Shown here in pieces: positions 10,629-19,695 of a stretch of 64,000 nucleotides of DNA; position 1 is the stretch's first letter; each line of letters begins with the position of its first letter. The notes under the pieces were generated by a model. That model worked only from the letters and a program-made list of their open reading frames with translations. It had not been told where the DNA came from and made no database searches. The stretch lies in NCBI RefSeq assembly GCF_000814325.1, contig NZ_JPHF01000003.1, positions 522,390 to 586,389 of the forward strand, given 5' to 3'. This DNA is from Flavihumibacter sp. ZG627 (GTDB lineage: Bacteria > Bacteroidota > Bacteroidia > Chitinophagales > Chitinophagaceae). Made by a program: the position numbers and the translations under genes.

Positions 10629-11231
10629 TTAACTCACTTGTGGTTGATGCCGAAGAATAAATTCTATGATCTCTTCAATGGACCTGTCAATTCGTCCCAG
10701 GGCATCATTGATCTCTTCACGATTAACTTGTGCGGCAAAAGAAGTCGTTTTCAATTTTTTCGTTACCGATTTTACATCCATTCCCTCATACCTGGTGGGC
10801 CGGATCAACGCCGCGGCATGAATAAAACCAGACAACTCATCAAATACATAAATCATCTTTTCCATTTTTGTTGATGGCTCTACACCAAAATGGGAGGGGC
10901 CATGGGAGGCAATCGCACGAATTATGGAAGGGTCGATTTTACGGCTTTCCAGTTCTTCAATAATTACACTGCAATGTTTTTCAGGATATTTCTCCCAATC
11001 TGCATCATGTAAGAGTCCGGCCAGCCACCATTTGTGCGCCTCTTCCTCATCAAGATTTTCCTCCTCCAAAGCCCATGACTTCATTATCCTCGCTACCTGT
11101 TTCATATGTAATTGCAGCCTTTCGTTTGGTACCCAGTCAGTCAAAATGCTCAAAGCCTCTTCTTCTGAAAGTGTAATGCCCGCATTAGCCTGATCACCAA
11201 ATTCTGTCCTTCCAAGGTTTAAATTTGCCAT
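10629..11231 (-). CDS. HD-domain phosphohydrolase
   Basis: A 200-aa protein read from the ATG at 11231 (MANLNLG). HD-superfamily metal ligands are visible: His42 (LHMKQVA), the His75-Asp76 pair in GLLHDADWE, His110 and His114 (SHGPSHF), and Asp131 (YVFDELSGF). The small single-domain form resembles predicted HDIG-type hydrolases widespread in bacteria. The substrate is not deducible; nucleotides or phosphate esters are typical. It is convergent to the sus operon and has no obvious operon partners. Confidence 0.85.
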   Translation of the reverse strand: MANLNLGRTEFGDQANAGITLSEEEALSILTDWVPNERLQLHMKQVARIMKSWALEEENLDEEEAHKWWLAGLLHDADWEKYPEKHCSVIIEELESRKIDPSIIRAIASHGPSHFGVEPSTKMEKMIYVFDELSGFIHAAALIRPTRYEGMDVKSVTKKLKTTSFAAQVNREEINDALGRIDRSIEEIIEFILRHQPQVS

Positions 11232-11310
11232 CCTCTTTATTTTATAGTAAAAAATATTATTGAATATCAATTAATTATGAATACTTGTCAAAAAATAGTC
11301 ATTAAAATAC

Positions 11311-11342
11311 TTGGAATTGATCTATCCTCTGACCTACCTTTG
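11311..11342 (+). promoter_or_regulatory. Promoter of the rplM-rpsI operon
   Basis: TACCTTTG at 11335-11342 matches TAnnTTTG, with a TTG at 11311-11313 spaced 21 nt upstream as a -33 element. The predicted start near 11349 leaves a leader of about 56 nt before rplM. Confidence 0.7.
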
Positions 11343-11364
11343 CGCTCCGAATTATTTCATCATT

Positions 11365-11390
11365 ACTGATACGGGGTTGGCCGTGGCAGT
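11365..11390 (+). promoter_or_regulatory. Hairpin in the rplM 5' leader
   Basis: ACTG-at-ACGG-ggttgg-CCGT-gg-CAGT folds into two 4-bp helices separated by a symmetrical 2x2 internal loop, ending 15 nt before the L13 start codon. Ribosomal protein operons are often autoregulated through such leaders, so a translational operator is possible. No known leader family was matched. Confidence 0.4.
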
Positions 11391-11404
11391 CTAAATTAAG
11401 TTAA

Positions 11405-11848
11405 ATGAGCAAATTACATTTCACCACCAAGCATGCGAACGAGGCTACCGTGCAACGTAATTGGTACGTTGTTGATGGTACCAATCAAACCGTAGGTCGT
11501 ATGTGCGCCAGAATCGCGGCCGTTTTGCGTGGTAAGAACAAAGCGTATTTCACTCCGCACGTTGATTGTGGAGATTATGTTATCGTGATCAACGCAGACA
11601 AGATCCAGTTCACTGGTAACAAGCTTGAGCAGAAAATGTACGATCATTTCACTGGTTATCCTGGTGGATTGAAGGAAGAAGTTGCAAAAGACCTGCTAAA
11701 GCGTCGTCCCGAAGTAATTATTGAGCGTGCCGTAAAAGGAATGCTTCCTAAGAATCGCCTGGGTCGTAAGATGTACAAAAAGTTGTTTGTTTATGTAGAT
11801 GGTAATCATCCGCACACTGCACAGCAACCTAAAGAATTGAAATTCTAA
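11405..11848 (+). CDS. rplM: 50S ribosomal protein L13 (uL13)
   Basis: A 147-aa protein with the uL13 core (RNWYVVDGTNQTVGRMCARIA, VDCGDYVIVINADKIQ, GMLPKNRLGRKMYKKLFVYVG-like C-terminus). L13 is an early-assembly 23S rRNA binder of the large subunit. It forms the usual bacterial pair with rpsI, which follows after 26 nt. A Bacteroidota promoter and short leader precede it. Confidence 0.98.
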   Translation: MSKLHFTTKHANEATVQRNWYVVDGTNQTVGRMCARIAAVLRGKNKAYFTPHVDCGDYVIVINADKIQFTGNKLEQKMYDHFTGYPGGLKEEVAKDLLKRRPEVIIERAVKGMLPKNRLGRKMYKKLFVYVDGNHPHTAQQPKELKF

Positions 11849-11874
11849 TTTAATTTATCCCAAATTCCAAATAC

Positions 11875-12264
11875 ATGGAAAAGCAAAAAAATGGTTTAGG
11901 TCGTCGTAAGGAGGCTGTGACCCGCGTGTTCCTGAGCAAGGGCGATGGCAAGATCACGGTGAACGATAAAGATTATAAAGTTTACTTCCCGCTTGTTTAC
12001 CTGCAAAACCAGGTAGAAGCTCCACTGAAGGCTATTGAGTCGCTCGACAAATTCGATATCGTTATCAATGCAACAGGTGGTGGTGTTAAAGGACAGGCTG
12101 AAGCTGCAAAACTCGGTATTGCCCGCGCACTTCTTGAAGTGAACGCTGAATTCCGTCCTGTGCTTAAGGCAGGTGGTTTCCTGACCCGCGATCCTCGTGG
12201 TGTTGAACGTAAGAAGCCAGGTAAAAAGAAAGCAAGAAAGAGCTTCCAGTTCAGTAAGAGATAA
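11875..12264 (+). CDS. rpsI: 30S ribosomal protein S9 (uS9)
   Basis: A 129-aa protein. It shows the uS9 start GLGRRKEAVTRVFL, the GGGVKGQAEAAKLGIARALL block, LTRDPRGVERKKPGKKKARKSFQFSKR at the end and the invariant C-terminal Lys-Arg that reaches the P-site tRNA. It is co-transcribed with rplM. Confidence 0.98.
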   Translation: MEKQKNGLGRRKEAVTRVFLSKGDGKITVNDKDYKVYFPLVYLQNQVEAPLKAIESLDKFDIVINATGGGVKGQAEAAKLGIARALLEVNAEFRPVLKAGGFLTRDPRGVERKKPGKKKARKSFQFSKR

Positions 12265-12266
12265 TA

Positions 12267-12343
12267 TTTGTTTGAGGTTTGAGGTTTGGTGTTGGAGTTT
12301 AATTCTCTCACTCCGCTTCAAACTTCAAACTTCAAACATCAAA
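12267..12343. repeat. Short-repeat imperfect hairpin between rpsI and rpsB
   Basis: The left half has repeated TTTGAGG units (12271-12288) and the right half has repeated TTCAAAC units (12317-12338). The halves are largely complementary allowing G-U pairs, with GGAGT/ACTCC closing the loop. It fills almost the whole rpsI-rpsB gap and may cut or attenuate read-through. It has no T tract typical of a terminator. Confidence 0.5.
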
Positions 12344-12360
12344 TAATTAATAAGACTATA

Positions 12361-13230
12361 ATGGAAACAAATACATCCTTACAGCAGCAACTCCTTGAGG
12401 CGGGCGTACATTTCGGTCACCTTAAGAAGAAGTGGAACCCTAAAATGCTGCCTTATATCTTCGCTGAGAAGAAAGGTATCCATATCATTGATCTCAATAA
12501 AACCACTGAAAGTCTGCAGGAAGCATCAGCAGCGCTGAAGCAGATCGCACGCAGTGGTAAAAAGATCATGTTCGTTGGAACCAAGAAGCAAGCGAAAGAA
12601 ATTGCTACTCAGTGTGCCCAGCGCGTTAACATGCCATATGTTACAGAGCGTTGGTTAGGTGGTATGCTCACCAACTTCAATACTGTTCGTAAGAGCGTAA
12701 AGAAAATGCAGAGCATCGAGAAAATGCTGGGTGACGGTACTCTTGATAATATCACTAAGAAAGAGCGTTTGACGCTTACCCGTGATAAAGAGAAGATGGA
12801 AAAAGTACTGGGTGGTATCGCTCAATTAGGCCGTGTTCCAGCTGCGCTCTTCATCATTGATATCGGTCACGAGCATATCGCGCTGTCTGAAGCAAAACGT
12901 CTCGGAGTAACAACTTTCGGAATGGTAGATACAAACTGCGATCCTAATAAAGTTGATTTCCCTATCCCCGCTAACGATGATGCTACCAAGTCAATTGCCA
13001 TCATTATCGAATATATAACTGCAGCTATTGCTGAGGGTCTTGCTGAAAGGCAGGAAGCTAAAGATTCTGATGTGGAAGATAGCAGCGATGATACTGAAAA
13101 GCGCGCAGCTCGTCTTGAAGCCGAAGCTCAGTCTGAGGCTGGACGTGGTGGTCGTGCCCGTGGTGCTGCAGGTGGCAACGCTCCCAAGCGTCGTGTACCA
13201 AACAGCCCTAAGCGCACTGGTGCCCGATAA
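12361..13230 (+). CDS. rpsB: 30S ribosomal protein S2 (uS2) with extended C-terminus
   Basis: A 289-aa protein from the ATG at 12361 (METNTSLQQQLLEAGVHFGH). The S2 core spans about 1-230 (GVHFGHLKKKWNPKM; FVGTKKQAKEIA; ERWLGGMLTNFNTV; FIIDIGHEHIALSEAKRLGV). About 55 residues beyond the usual end form a low-complexity tail, first acidic (DSDVEDSSDDTE), then Arg/Gly/Ala-rich and basic. S2 is needed for S1 and mRNA binding on the small subunit. It is followed by tsf after 40 nt, the conserved rpsB-tsf order. Confidence 0.97.
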   Translation: METNTSLQQQLLEAGVHFGHLKKKWNPKMLPYIFAEKKGIHIIDLNKTTESLQEASAALKQIARSGKKIMFVGTKKQAKEIATQCAQRVNMPYVTERWLGGMLTNFNTVRKSVKKMQSIEKMLGDGTLDNITKKERLTLTRDKEKMEKVLGGIAQLGRVPAALFIIDIGHEHIALSEAKRLGVTTFGMVDTNCDPNKVDFPIPANDDATKSIAIIIEYITAAIAEGLAERQEAKDSDVEDSSDDTEKRAARLEAEAQSEAGRGGRARGAAGGNAPKRRVPNSPKRTGAR

Positions 13231-13270
13231 TTAAGGATAGGCTAGATTTCAAAACTCTCAACTTTATATT

Positions 13271-14107
13271 ATGTCTACTGTAACAATAACAGCCGCAGAT
13301 ATCAATAAACTACGCCAGGCAACTGGTGCTGGTATGATGGATTGTCGCAAGGCCCTTACTGAGAACAATGGCGATTTTGAAGCTGCTATCGACTGGCTTC
13401 GTAAGAAAGGTGCAAAAGTGGCCGCGCTTCGTAGCGATCGTGAAGCAAAAGAAGGTGTGGTACTGGCAAAAACAACTGCCGACAATAAATCCGGTATAGC
13501 ATTATGCGTTAGCTGCGAAACAGATTTCGTAAGTAAGAATGCAGACTTTGTGGCGTTCGCTCAAAGTATTATGGATGCCGCTATCTCTAATGATGTAAAA
13601 AGCGCTGAAGAACTTAACAATATTGCTATCAATGGACAAAAGATCGCAGACCTGGTGAACGATAAACTCGCTTCAATTGGTGAGAAGATCGGTATCTCCA
13701 AGTTCGAGCGGGTAGATGCTCCTTATGTTGCTTCATATATCCATGGCGCTAACCGCATGGGTGTATTGGTTGGACTTTCTAAGGAGTCTGCCGATGCAGG
13801 TAAGGACGTAGCCATGCAGATCGCTGCTATGAACCCCGTTGCTGTTGATGCAGATTCTGTTCCTGCTGAAACTGTTGCCCGTGAAAAGGCTATCATTACA
13901 GACCAGGTTGCTGCAGATCCTAAGATGGCAGGCAAACCTTCGGAAATGATCGAAAAGATCGCGGCGGGAAAGCTTGGTGCATTTTTCAAGGAGAATACTT
14001 TACTGGCCCAGGCTTTCGTAAAAGACAACGGTATCAGCGTTGCCGATTACCTGAAGAGTGCCGGAGGTGTTACTGTAACTGAATTTAAGCGCGTAGCGCT
14101 CGGATAA
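13271..14107 (+). CDS. tsf: Translation elongation factor Ts
   Basis: A 278-aa protein that exchanges GDP for GTP on EF-Tu. The N-terminal UBA-like domain (INKLRQATGAGMMDCRKALTENNGDFEAAIDWLRKKG-type region, residues 9-45) is followed by the core with the conserved CETDFVSKN motif and a second subdomain. It is the usual partner of rpsB and ends just before an intrinsic terminator. Confidence 0.98.
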   Translation: MSTVTITAADINKLRQATGAGMMDCRKALTENNGDFEAAIDWLRKKGAKVAALRSDREAKEGVVLAKTTADNKSGIALCVSCETDFVSKNADFVAFAQSIMDAAISNDVKSAEELNNIAINGQKIADLVNDKLASIGEKIGISKFERVDAPYVASYIHGANRMGVLVGLSKESADAGKDVAMQIAAMNPVAVDADSVPAETVAREKAIITDQVAADPKMAGKPSEMIEKIAAGKLGAFFKENTLLAQAFVKDNGISVADYLKSAGGVTVTEFKRVALG

Positions 14108-14138
14108 TATATAGCTCCGTCGATCATTTTCTGCAAAG

Positions 14139-14166
14139 GACCGTCAATTACGACGGTCTTTTTTCT
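14139..14166 (+). terminator. Rho-independent terminator after tsf
   Basis: Stem GACCGTC/GACGGTC with a 6-nt loop is followed by a T-rich run. It closes the rpsB-tsf unit. Confidence 0.85.
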
Positions 14167-14195
14167 TTACCCTATCTTTATGTAAACCGTGTACC

Positions 14196-15095
14196 ATGAA
14201 ATACCATTTGATCATGCTGGCGATACTTTGCTCATACGCCAGTTTCGGACAGTCCAATCAAAAACCGGAAGTTGAAATCAGGGAACAGATAGCTGCAGCG
14301 GTTACATCTCTACAGGTAAGCCCCGAAGAAATAGCCTCTATCACAAACCGCACAATTACTCAAGGAAAAGATTCCATCAACATACGTGTCTATTCGCCTG
14401 CAACAACCGGAGACTTCCCAATAGTTTATTATGTTCACGGCGGAGTGTGGGTGGCAGGGGATCTCAATACGCATGATAATATTTGTCGCTCACTCAGTAA
14501 ACACCTGCAGGCAGTTGTTGTAGCAGTGGATTACAGGCGCCCCCCGGAACATAAATTTCCCACAGCATTTGACGACAGCTATGCAATCTTTAAATGGGTA
14601 GCAGCACATACAAAAGAGTTAAATGGGAATGGGATAATATTCGTAGCCGGTGATAGTGCTGGCGGTCAACTGGTGGCTTCTCTATGCCAGGCGAACCAAT
14701 CAGAATTAAAAAAGATTCCTATTACCGCCCAGATACTGATCAATCCGACAACCGACCTCCGTATCAGTTCCAACTCCTACAAACTTTATGGTGATATCAT
14801 CGATTGGTACCTGAATGATGGTGACAATAAAAATGATTTCCGGATCTCACCATTAGTAGGTAACAATATTTCAGGATTACCTCCCGCTATCATTATCGTT
14901 GGTGAGCATGATGAACTCCGTAGTGAAGGGGAGGCATATCATCAACGCCTTCAGTCAAGAAATATAAAATCATATCTATTCGTACATCCAAGTGCTGGCC
15001 ATCTTGCTGCGTACTGGTGCGCCGCCCATGAGGCAGCTATGCCTGCGCTTGCTTTTATCATTAATACTGTGAAGGAAAATTTTGTCAAAAGGTAA
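14196..15095 (+). CDS. Secreted alpha/beta-hydrolase (HSL/esterase family)
   Basis: A 299-aa protein with a signal peptide (to about SFGQ) and an alpha/beta-hydrolase fold. The HSL-type oxyanion motif is HGGV (YYVHGGVWVAGDL) instead of the usual HGGG. The nucleophile is Ser154 in GDSAGG, with a likely acid in VGEHDELR and base in SAGHLA. It also shows VAVDYRRPPEHKFP, a hallmark of HSL-family esterases. The substrate is probably a short acyl ester. It stands alone between tsf and a convergent ABC permease gene. Confidence 0.88.
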   Translation: MKYHLIMLAILCSYASFGQSNQKPEVEIREQIAAAVTSLQVSPEEIASITNRTITQGKDSINIRVYSPATTGDFPIVYYVHGGVWVAGDLNTHDNICRSLSKHLQAVVVAVDYRRPPEHKFPTAFDDSYAIFKWVAAHTKELNGNGIIFVAGDSAGGQLVASLCQANQSELKKIPITAQILINPTTDLRISSNSYKLYGDIIDWYLNDGDNKNDFRISPLVGNNISGLPPAIIIVGEHDELRSEGEAYHQRLQSRNIKSYLFVHPSAGHLAAYWCAAHEAAMPALAFIINTVKENFVKR

Positions 15096-15107
15096 TCCAG
15101 CTGATCA

Positions 15108-16829
15108 TTAATCGGAGGCTGATTTATTGACCTCTGCCCAGCTGATATTTCCAATCCTTCGCATTAATAACCACCCTGCCAGCATACTGAGTACTGAAAG
15201 TAACAATACAACTGCAACAAATTTGTACACGAAGTAATGTAGCACAGCTGCCATTCCAATCAGCACCAGCATCATCAGGCCGCGCAGAAAATTCCCTGAA
15301 CGATCATTCATTTCTGTTGGTCGCGAAGCCGGGAATGCTTTTTTCCCTAACAATAAAATGATGCTGCAAATGACCAGCTGGTTTGATAATCCTAATACAA
15401 GATTTGGAATAATACCCCATCCTTTCCAGGCTATGCCTCCAACCACCAGGATAATAGCAAGAGGAAGATAAAATTTACAGAGCATACTCTTAAAACTTCC
15501 TCTTATGATAATGCCAGGGCGCTTAATCGGATTACTGTAAAATATCCATGATGATTTAAATTCATCTGCCAGATGGATGTTCTGGATCGCGTTAATTATA
15601 ATAAATGAAGTGATATACATAAATACAAGAAAGCCATATGCCGAATTAGAAAAGTTCGGGGACTCTTGGTCAGTATTGGAACCGCCGCCACGCACAATAA
15701 TCAGGATGATCCAAACAATTACATATCCAACAGTAGGATATACACGCATTCGGAATCCTCGGTTTCTTCCTGTCCACCTCCAGGAGAATAAAAATCCGGC
15801 ACGCTCCGCTGCATTTCTTGTTACCAATTTTGCAAGGAAATCGTCAATACCCTGACCACGTTTTTTGAGGTCAATCGTATCTTTCATTTTAGAAAGATCA
15901 ATGCTTTCTGAACCACTTCCCTGGATCATTATCAACCGTGCATTGAATGCTGGTGCAAGAAATTTCACCACCACCCAAATACTACCTAAACTGGCAGCAA
16001 TACTGGTAACCAGCCAAATTATACCCATACTGTCAAGTTGCCCGTTCATCCAGCTCCATGCAGCCGCAAACCAATAGGGGGGAAAAAATTTTGCAAAGGG
16101 ATATTCGTCTATACTGAACTGTTGGAAATCCTGCCGGTCAGTCGCTTTTAAGAAAAATTGGTAGCCACCATAAATGAATATTACAAAACCGATCTGGAAC
16201 CAGGCTATGAAAGATTTGAATTTTTCCGGCGACATGATCTTCAATACGAGCAGGTAAGCAGCATTGATAAGAAAGATTGCAAATAAGGCAGCAAGTGAAG
16301 TGAGGAATAGAAAACTCAACCCTGCCCAGATTCCTTTGTTCCAGAGCACAAAAATCAGAACAGGAACGGTTAGTGGAATAATCACCCGGCTCAGATGTAC
16401 AGCAATATGCATCAGCTTGGCCATTAAAATTGTCCGGTCATTTACGGGCCTTGGTAATAATATAATATTGTCACGAACATCAATCAATACCGATGTGAAA
16501 TCTGTAATGAGTATTGAGGCAAGCAGAAAGAGAAACGCAAGGTAGAATATGCTGAAATGGGTAACATCATCCACTCCAATCGCAAAAGCAATAAGATTTA
16601 ATACACCTCCAACAAAAGCCATGATCATCGTACCAATAGTTGCATTGCTGATGCCCTCTTTTTTGGGCCTGCCCCTTGTTTGCTGAAAGGTATTAGGATG
16701 CCTGTCATCCATCATTAGTTTGTAACGCAGAATAAGTTTTAATTGAGAAACATTCACGCCCGTTTTCTCAAATAATGGGAGTGGCAACAATACCATCTTA
16801 TATAGCAGCAGGCTGACCTTATTCATCAT
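15108..16829 (-). CDS. ABC transporter permease (multi-pass membrane protein)
   Basis: A 573-aa protein if started at the ATG at 16829, within the ATGATGAATAA overlap with the ATPase stop. About ten to twelve hydrophobic segments are spread through the chain, with cytoplasmic basic loops (KDTIDLKKRGQG; ITRNAAERAGFLFSWRW-like). It has no strong match to a named permease family by eye. The overlapping upstream ATPase gene shows that it is the membrane half of an ABC exporter; the substrate is unknown. A start at 16826 is equally possible. Confidence 0.8.
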   Translation of the reverse strand: MMNKVSLLLYKMVLLPLPLFEKTGVNVSQLKLILRYKLMMDDRHPNTFQQTRGRPKKEGISNATIGTMIMAFVGGVLNLIAFAIGVDDVTHFSIFYLAFLFLLASILITDFTSVLIDVRDNIILLPRPVNDRTILMAKLMHIAVHLSRVIIPLTVPVLIFVLWNKGIWAGLSFLFLTSLAALFAIFLINAAYLLVLKIMSPEKFKSFIAWFQIGFVIFIYGGYQFFLKATDRQDFQQFSIDEYPFAKFFPPYWFAAAWSWMNGQLDSMGIIWLVTSIAASLGSIWVVVKFLAPAFNARLIMIQGSGSESIDLSKMKDTIDLKKRGQGIDDFLAKLVTRNAAERAGFLFSWRWTGRNRGFRMRVYPTVGYVIVWIILIIVRGGGSNTDQESPNFSNSAYGFLVFMYITSFIIINAIQNIHLADEFKSSWIFYSNPIKRPGIIIRGSFKSMLCKFYLPLAIILVVGGIAWKGWGIIPNLVLGLSNQLVICSIILLLGKKAFPASRPTEMNDRSGNFLRGLMMLVLIGMAAVLHYFVYKFVAVVLLLSVLSMLAGWLLMRRIGNISWAEVNKSASD

Positions 16830-17607
16830 CACGATTTTTTTGGAAGGCAGAAACAAGACTGCTTGCCACCCCCTGCAATGATACCTCTGCTGTTAACTGT
16901 GCAAAAATATTCTCCAGGCTCCCCTTTCCAAGTGATTCCTGCAGCATTTCGAAACTGCCATCCGCAACAATAGTCCCCTGATTTATCAGGATAATCCGGT
17001 CACATACTTTTTCCACCACATCCATCATATGGCTGCAATAAAATATCGTTTTCCCCTGTGCCGCCAGTTGGCTAATGAGTTCCTTAACGATGATCACACT
17101 ATTTGCATCAAGTCCGCTTAGGGGTTCATCTAAAATAAGTATATCAGGGTCGTGCAACAGACCCGAAATAAGCAACACCTTCTGTCGCATGCCTTTACTG
17201 AAAGTATCCATCCTTTGGAGCATATTTTGTTCCAGCCCAAAGGCTGTAAGCATTTTGACGATACGTTCTGATGCTATAGCTGGGTCAAGTTCATGCAATC
17301 CCGCAATAAGTTCCAAAAATTCAACCGGTGTGAGTACTTCGTAGAGATCAGCAAGTTCCGGCACATATCCCACAATTCTCTTAACACCCAGCGGATCCTG
17401 GCGTAGGTCAATTCCCTTGACGGTCACATTGCCCTCAAAGCCCGAGAGTAGTCCGCATAGTATTTTAACAGTAGTGCTTTTGCCAGCACCATTCGGGCCA
17501 ATATATCCTATTACCTGTCCGGGGTAAATCTTTAGATTAATGTCCTTTAGCACCTGCTTGTTGCCGTAGGATTTGTGCAGGTGTTCCATTAGGATGATAG
17601 GTTCCAT
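16819..17607 (-). CDS. ABC transporter ATP-binding protein
   Basis: A 262-aa protein starting at the ATG at 17607 (MEPIILMEHLHKSYG). Walker A is GPNGAGKST, the signature is FSKGMRQK, Walker B is ILILDEPLSGLD, and the switch histidine is in CSHMMD. It belongs to the CcmA/ABC-2 exporter ATPase type. Its 3' end overlaps the permease gene by about 11 nt, so the two are probably translationally coupled. It is divergent from pyrH, whose start lies only 57 nt away. Confidence 0.93.
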   Translation of the reverse strand: MEPIILMEHLHKSYGNKQVLKDINLKIYPGQVIGYIGPNGAGKSTTVKILCGLLSGFEGNVTVKGIDLRQDPLGVKRIVGYVPELADLYEVLTPVEFLELIAGLHELDPAIASERIVKMLTAFGLEQNMLQRMDTFSKGMRQKVLLISGLLHDPDILILDEPLSGLDANSVIIVKELISQLAAQGKTIFYCSHMMDVVEKVCDRIILINQGTIVADGSFEMLQESLGKGSLENIFAQLTAEVSLQGVASSLVSAFQKNRDDE

Positions 17608-17664
17608 ATTTTGGAAAGATAAAAAATCCTTTCTTTGCAGCACACCACAAGAAAAGAACAGCAC

Positions 17665-18390
17665 ATGGAACCCAGGTACAAAAGAATTTTGTTGAAATTG
17701 TCGGGTGAAGCCCTCATGGGCGACGGCGGCAATGGTCAGTACGAACCAATGAATCATAGCATCATCGCACAGTATGCGCGGGAAATCAAGGCTGTTGTAA
17801 GAGAAGGAGTGGAGGTTGCTGTAGTAATTGGTGGTGGTAATATCTACAGGGGAATGAATGAGGCTGATACAGGCATCGAAAGGGCACATGGTGATTATAT
17901 GGGTATGCTGGCTACCGTTATCAATGGTATGGCAGTACAGGCCTCACTTGAAAAAGAAGGGGTCTTTACAAGGCTGCAAAGCGCCATTAAGATGGAGCAG
18001 ATAGCAGAACCCTATATCCGTCGCCGCGCAATCAGACACCTTGAGAAACATCGGGTTGTGATCTTTGCTGCCGGTACAGGAAATCCATATTTCACTACCG
18101 ATACTGCAGGATCGCTTCGTGCCATAGAAATTAAAGCGGATGTAATTCTGAAAGGTACCAGGGTTGACGGCATATATACTGCTGATCCCGAGAAAGATCC
18201 AACGGCAACAAAGTTTGAAACCATCACATTCCGGGATTGTATCAATAAGAATCTTAAAGTGATGGACATGACCGCATTCACGCTTTGTATGGAGAACAAC
18301 CTCCCCATTATTGTTTTCGATATGAATAAGCCGGGCAACCTGATGAAAGTTGTAATGGGCGAAAAGGTGGGGACACTGGTAAAAGGCTAG
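17665..18390 (+). CDS. pyrH: UMP kinase
   Basis: A 241-aa amino-acid-kinase-fold enzyme that phosphorylates UMP to UDP with ATP. It shows [15 protein letters not shown] at the start, [11 protein letters not shown] for phosphate binding, and [19 protein letters not shown], the UMP kinase signature. The start chosen is the ATG at 17665. In many bacteria pyrH directly follows rpsB-tsf and precedes frr; here about 3.5 kb of esterase and ABC genes intervene and frr is not adjacent. Confidence 0.97.
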   Translation: MEPRYKRILLKLSGEALMGDGGNGQYEPMNHSIIAQYAREIKAVVREGVEVAVVIGGGNIYRGMNEADTGIERAHGDYMGMLATVINGMAVQASLEKEGVFTRLQSAIKMEQIAEPYIRRRAIRHLEKHRVVIFAAGTGNPYFTTDTAGSLRAIEIKADVILKGTRVDGIYTADPEKDPTATKFETITFRDCINKNLKVMDMTAFTLCMENNLPIIVFDMNKPGNLMKVVMGEKVGTLVKG

Positions 18391-18479
18391 GCAGCTGATC
18401 GACCGGAATTTGCGTAGTTTTACTCAAAAGCCGCTGCGGGCTTGTATAATTCGGTTATACTTTTTACATTCGATACGAA

Positions 18480-18506
18480 AAATCCACCTTGCAGGGTGGT
18501 TTTTTA
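18480..18506 (+). terminator. Rho-independent terminator after pyrH
   Basis: Stem CCACC/GGTGG with a 6-nt loop (TTGCAG) is followed by seven T residues and preceded by an A run that can extend the helix. Confidence 0.8.
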
Positions 18507-18564
18507 TTCCCCATCTCATCATCCCTTGAAAGCCGCGAAGGATTTTTCCTAAACTCCGACCGTT

Positions 18565-19617
18565 ATGATGACTTTATTAAACATTTTTCTAATCAGGATA
18601 TCTGTGGGGATAGCCGAAATAATTATTTTCCAGTTAGGAGCCATTGCACTGGGATTTGCCATACATTTTTTTCTCACCTCACGCAGCAGTACCAAACAAC
18701 ATACCCAGCATAATGCAGAGAAGGCAGCGCAGCAGGAAGCTGATGGCTGGAAGTTGAAATATTTTAATGATACAGAAGAGATGGAGAAAAGACTCCTTAA
18801 GCTTCAGCATGAATTAAAACAGGCGCGTGAAAATGAAGAGTTCCTTTCCATGGAAATAGATTCTATCCGGCAGGAAAGGGAAGAACTCCTGGAGAGCCAG
18901 GCCGAACTTGCAGCCATGCCACCACCGCCACCTCCAGTTCCAAGTACAGCAAAAGAATATCTCGATCAGTTGCAAGGCACCCAGGAAACACTGTTCCAGC
19001 AAAATGAGCATGTTAAGAATATGCTCTCCCAGATTGAACAGCTTAAATCAATGGAACAAAAACACCTCGACCTCCTTCGTACAAACGAAACCCTCAACAG
19101 GCAATTGGGTGAGATGAGGGTTCAACTACTTGAAAAGGAAAATGAAGTGCGGGCTCTCCGCCAACAGAACAGGCTTGGTGAAGAGATGCAACAACGCCTG
19201 GAAAAAGTATATTCTGATTATAATGGACTTCTGGAGAAAATGCAGAAGCTGGAAGCACATGTTAATGCCACCCAGAAAGAAGGTACCAACTATGCCGAAT
19301 TGCAGGACGCATATTTTAAAGTCACTAAGGAGTCTGATGAATTGAAGATGAAGTATCTCGCATTGCTCGAAGAGTATCAACGCAACTCCAGAACACTTGC
19401 AGAAACAGAAGATAAATTGCGGGAATCAAATTTTCAGCGTACCCAGCTTCAGAAGAAGGCTACTTACCTGGAAGAGTTGAACCAGGACCTTCAACAGGTG
19501 GCAGAGCACCATAATAAACTCCACAGCCAGATGCGTCGTATTAGCGAGATCGAGCAACTATTGGCAAAAGCAACCCAGATAACGCCTTCTTCTGACAAAG
19601 AAGAGCCAGGCCTTTAA
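18565..19617 (+). CDS. Membrane-anchored coiled-coil protein, function unknown
   Basis: A 350-aa protein. One or two N-terminal hydrophobic segments (residues about 4-32) are followed by a charged linker and a long Glu/Gln/Leu-rich heptad region from about 60 to 340 that should form a parallel coiled coil. A proline break PPPPPPVP lies near residue 118. No enzymatic motif is visible. It may act as a cytoplasmic scaffold tethered to the inner membrane. It stands alone between pyrH and pdxH. Confidence 0.7.
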   Translation: MMTLLNIFLIRISVGIAEIIIFQLGAIALGFAIHFFLTSRSSTKQHTQHNAEKAAQQEADGWKLKYFNDTEEMEKRLLKLQHELKQARENEEFLSMEIDSIRQEREELLESQAELAAMPPPPPPVPSTAKEYLDQLQGTQETLFQQNEHVKNMLSQIEQLKSMEQKHLDLLRTNETLNRQLGEMRVQLLEKENEVRALRQQNRLGEEMQQRLEKVYSDYNGLLEKMQKLEAHVNATQKEGTNYAELQDAYFKVTKESDELKMKYLALLEEYQRNSRTLAETEDKLRESNFQRTQLQKKATYLEELNQDLQQVAEHHNKLHSQMRRISEIEQLLAKATQITPSSDKEEPGL

Positions 19618-19671
19618 TTAAAATTAGTTGCATACCTGCGTATAATCAGTTTTTAACTGTTGGGCTGGTAT

Positions 19672-19679
19672 TAACTTTG
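19672..19679 (+). promoter_or_regulatory. Promoter -7 element of pdxH
   Basis: TAACTTTG matches TAnnTTTG and predicts a start about 10 nt before the pdxH ATG. No convincing -33 element is seen. Confidence 0.5.
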
Positions 19680-19695
19680 CCCGCAAAGCTGATCT

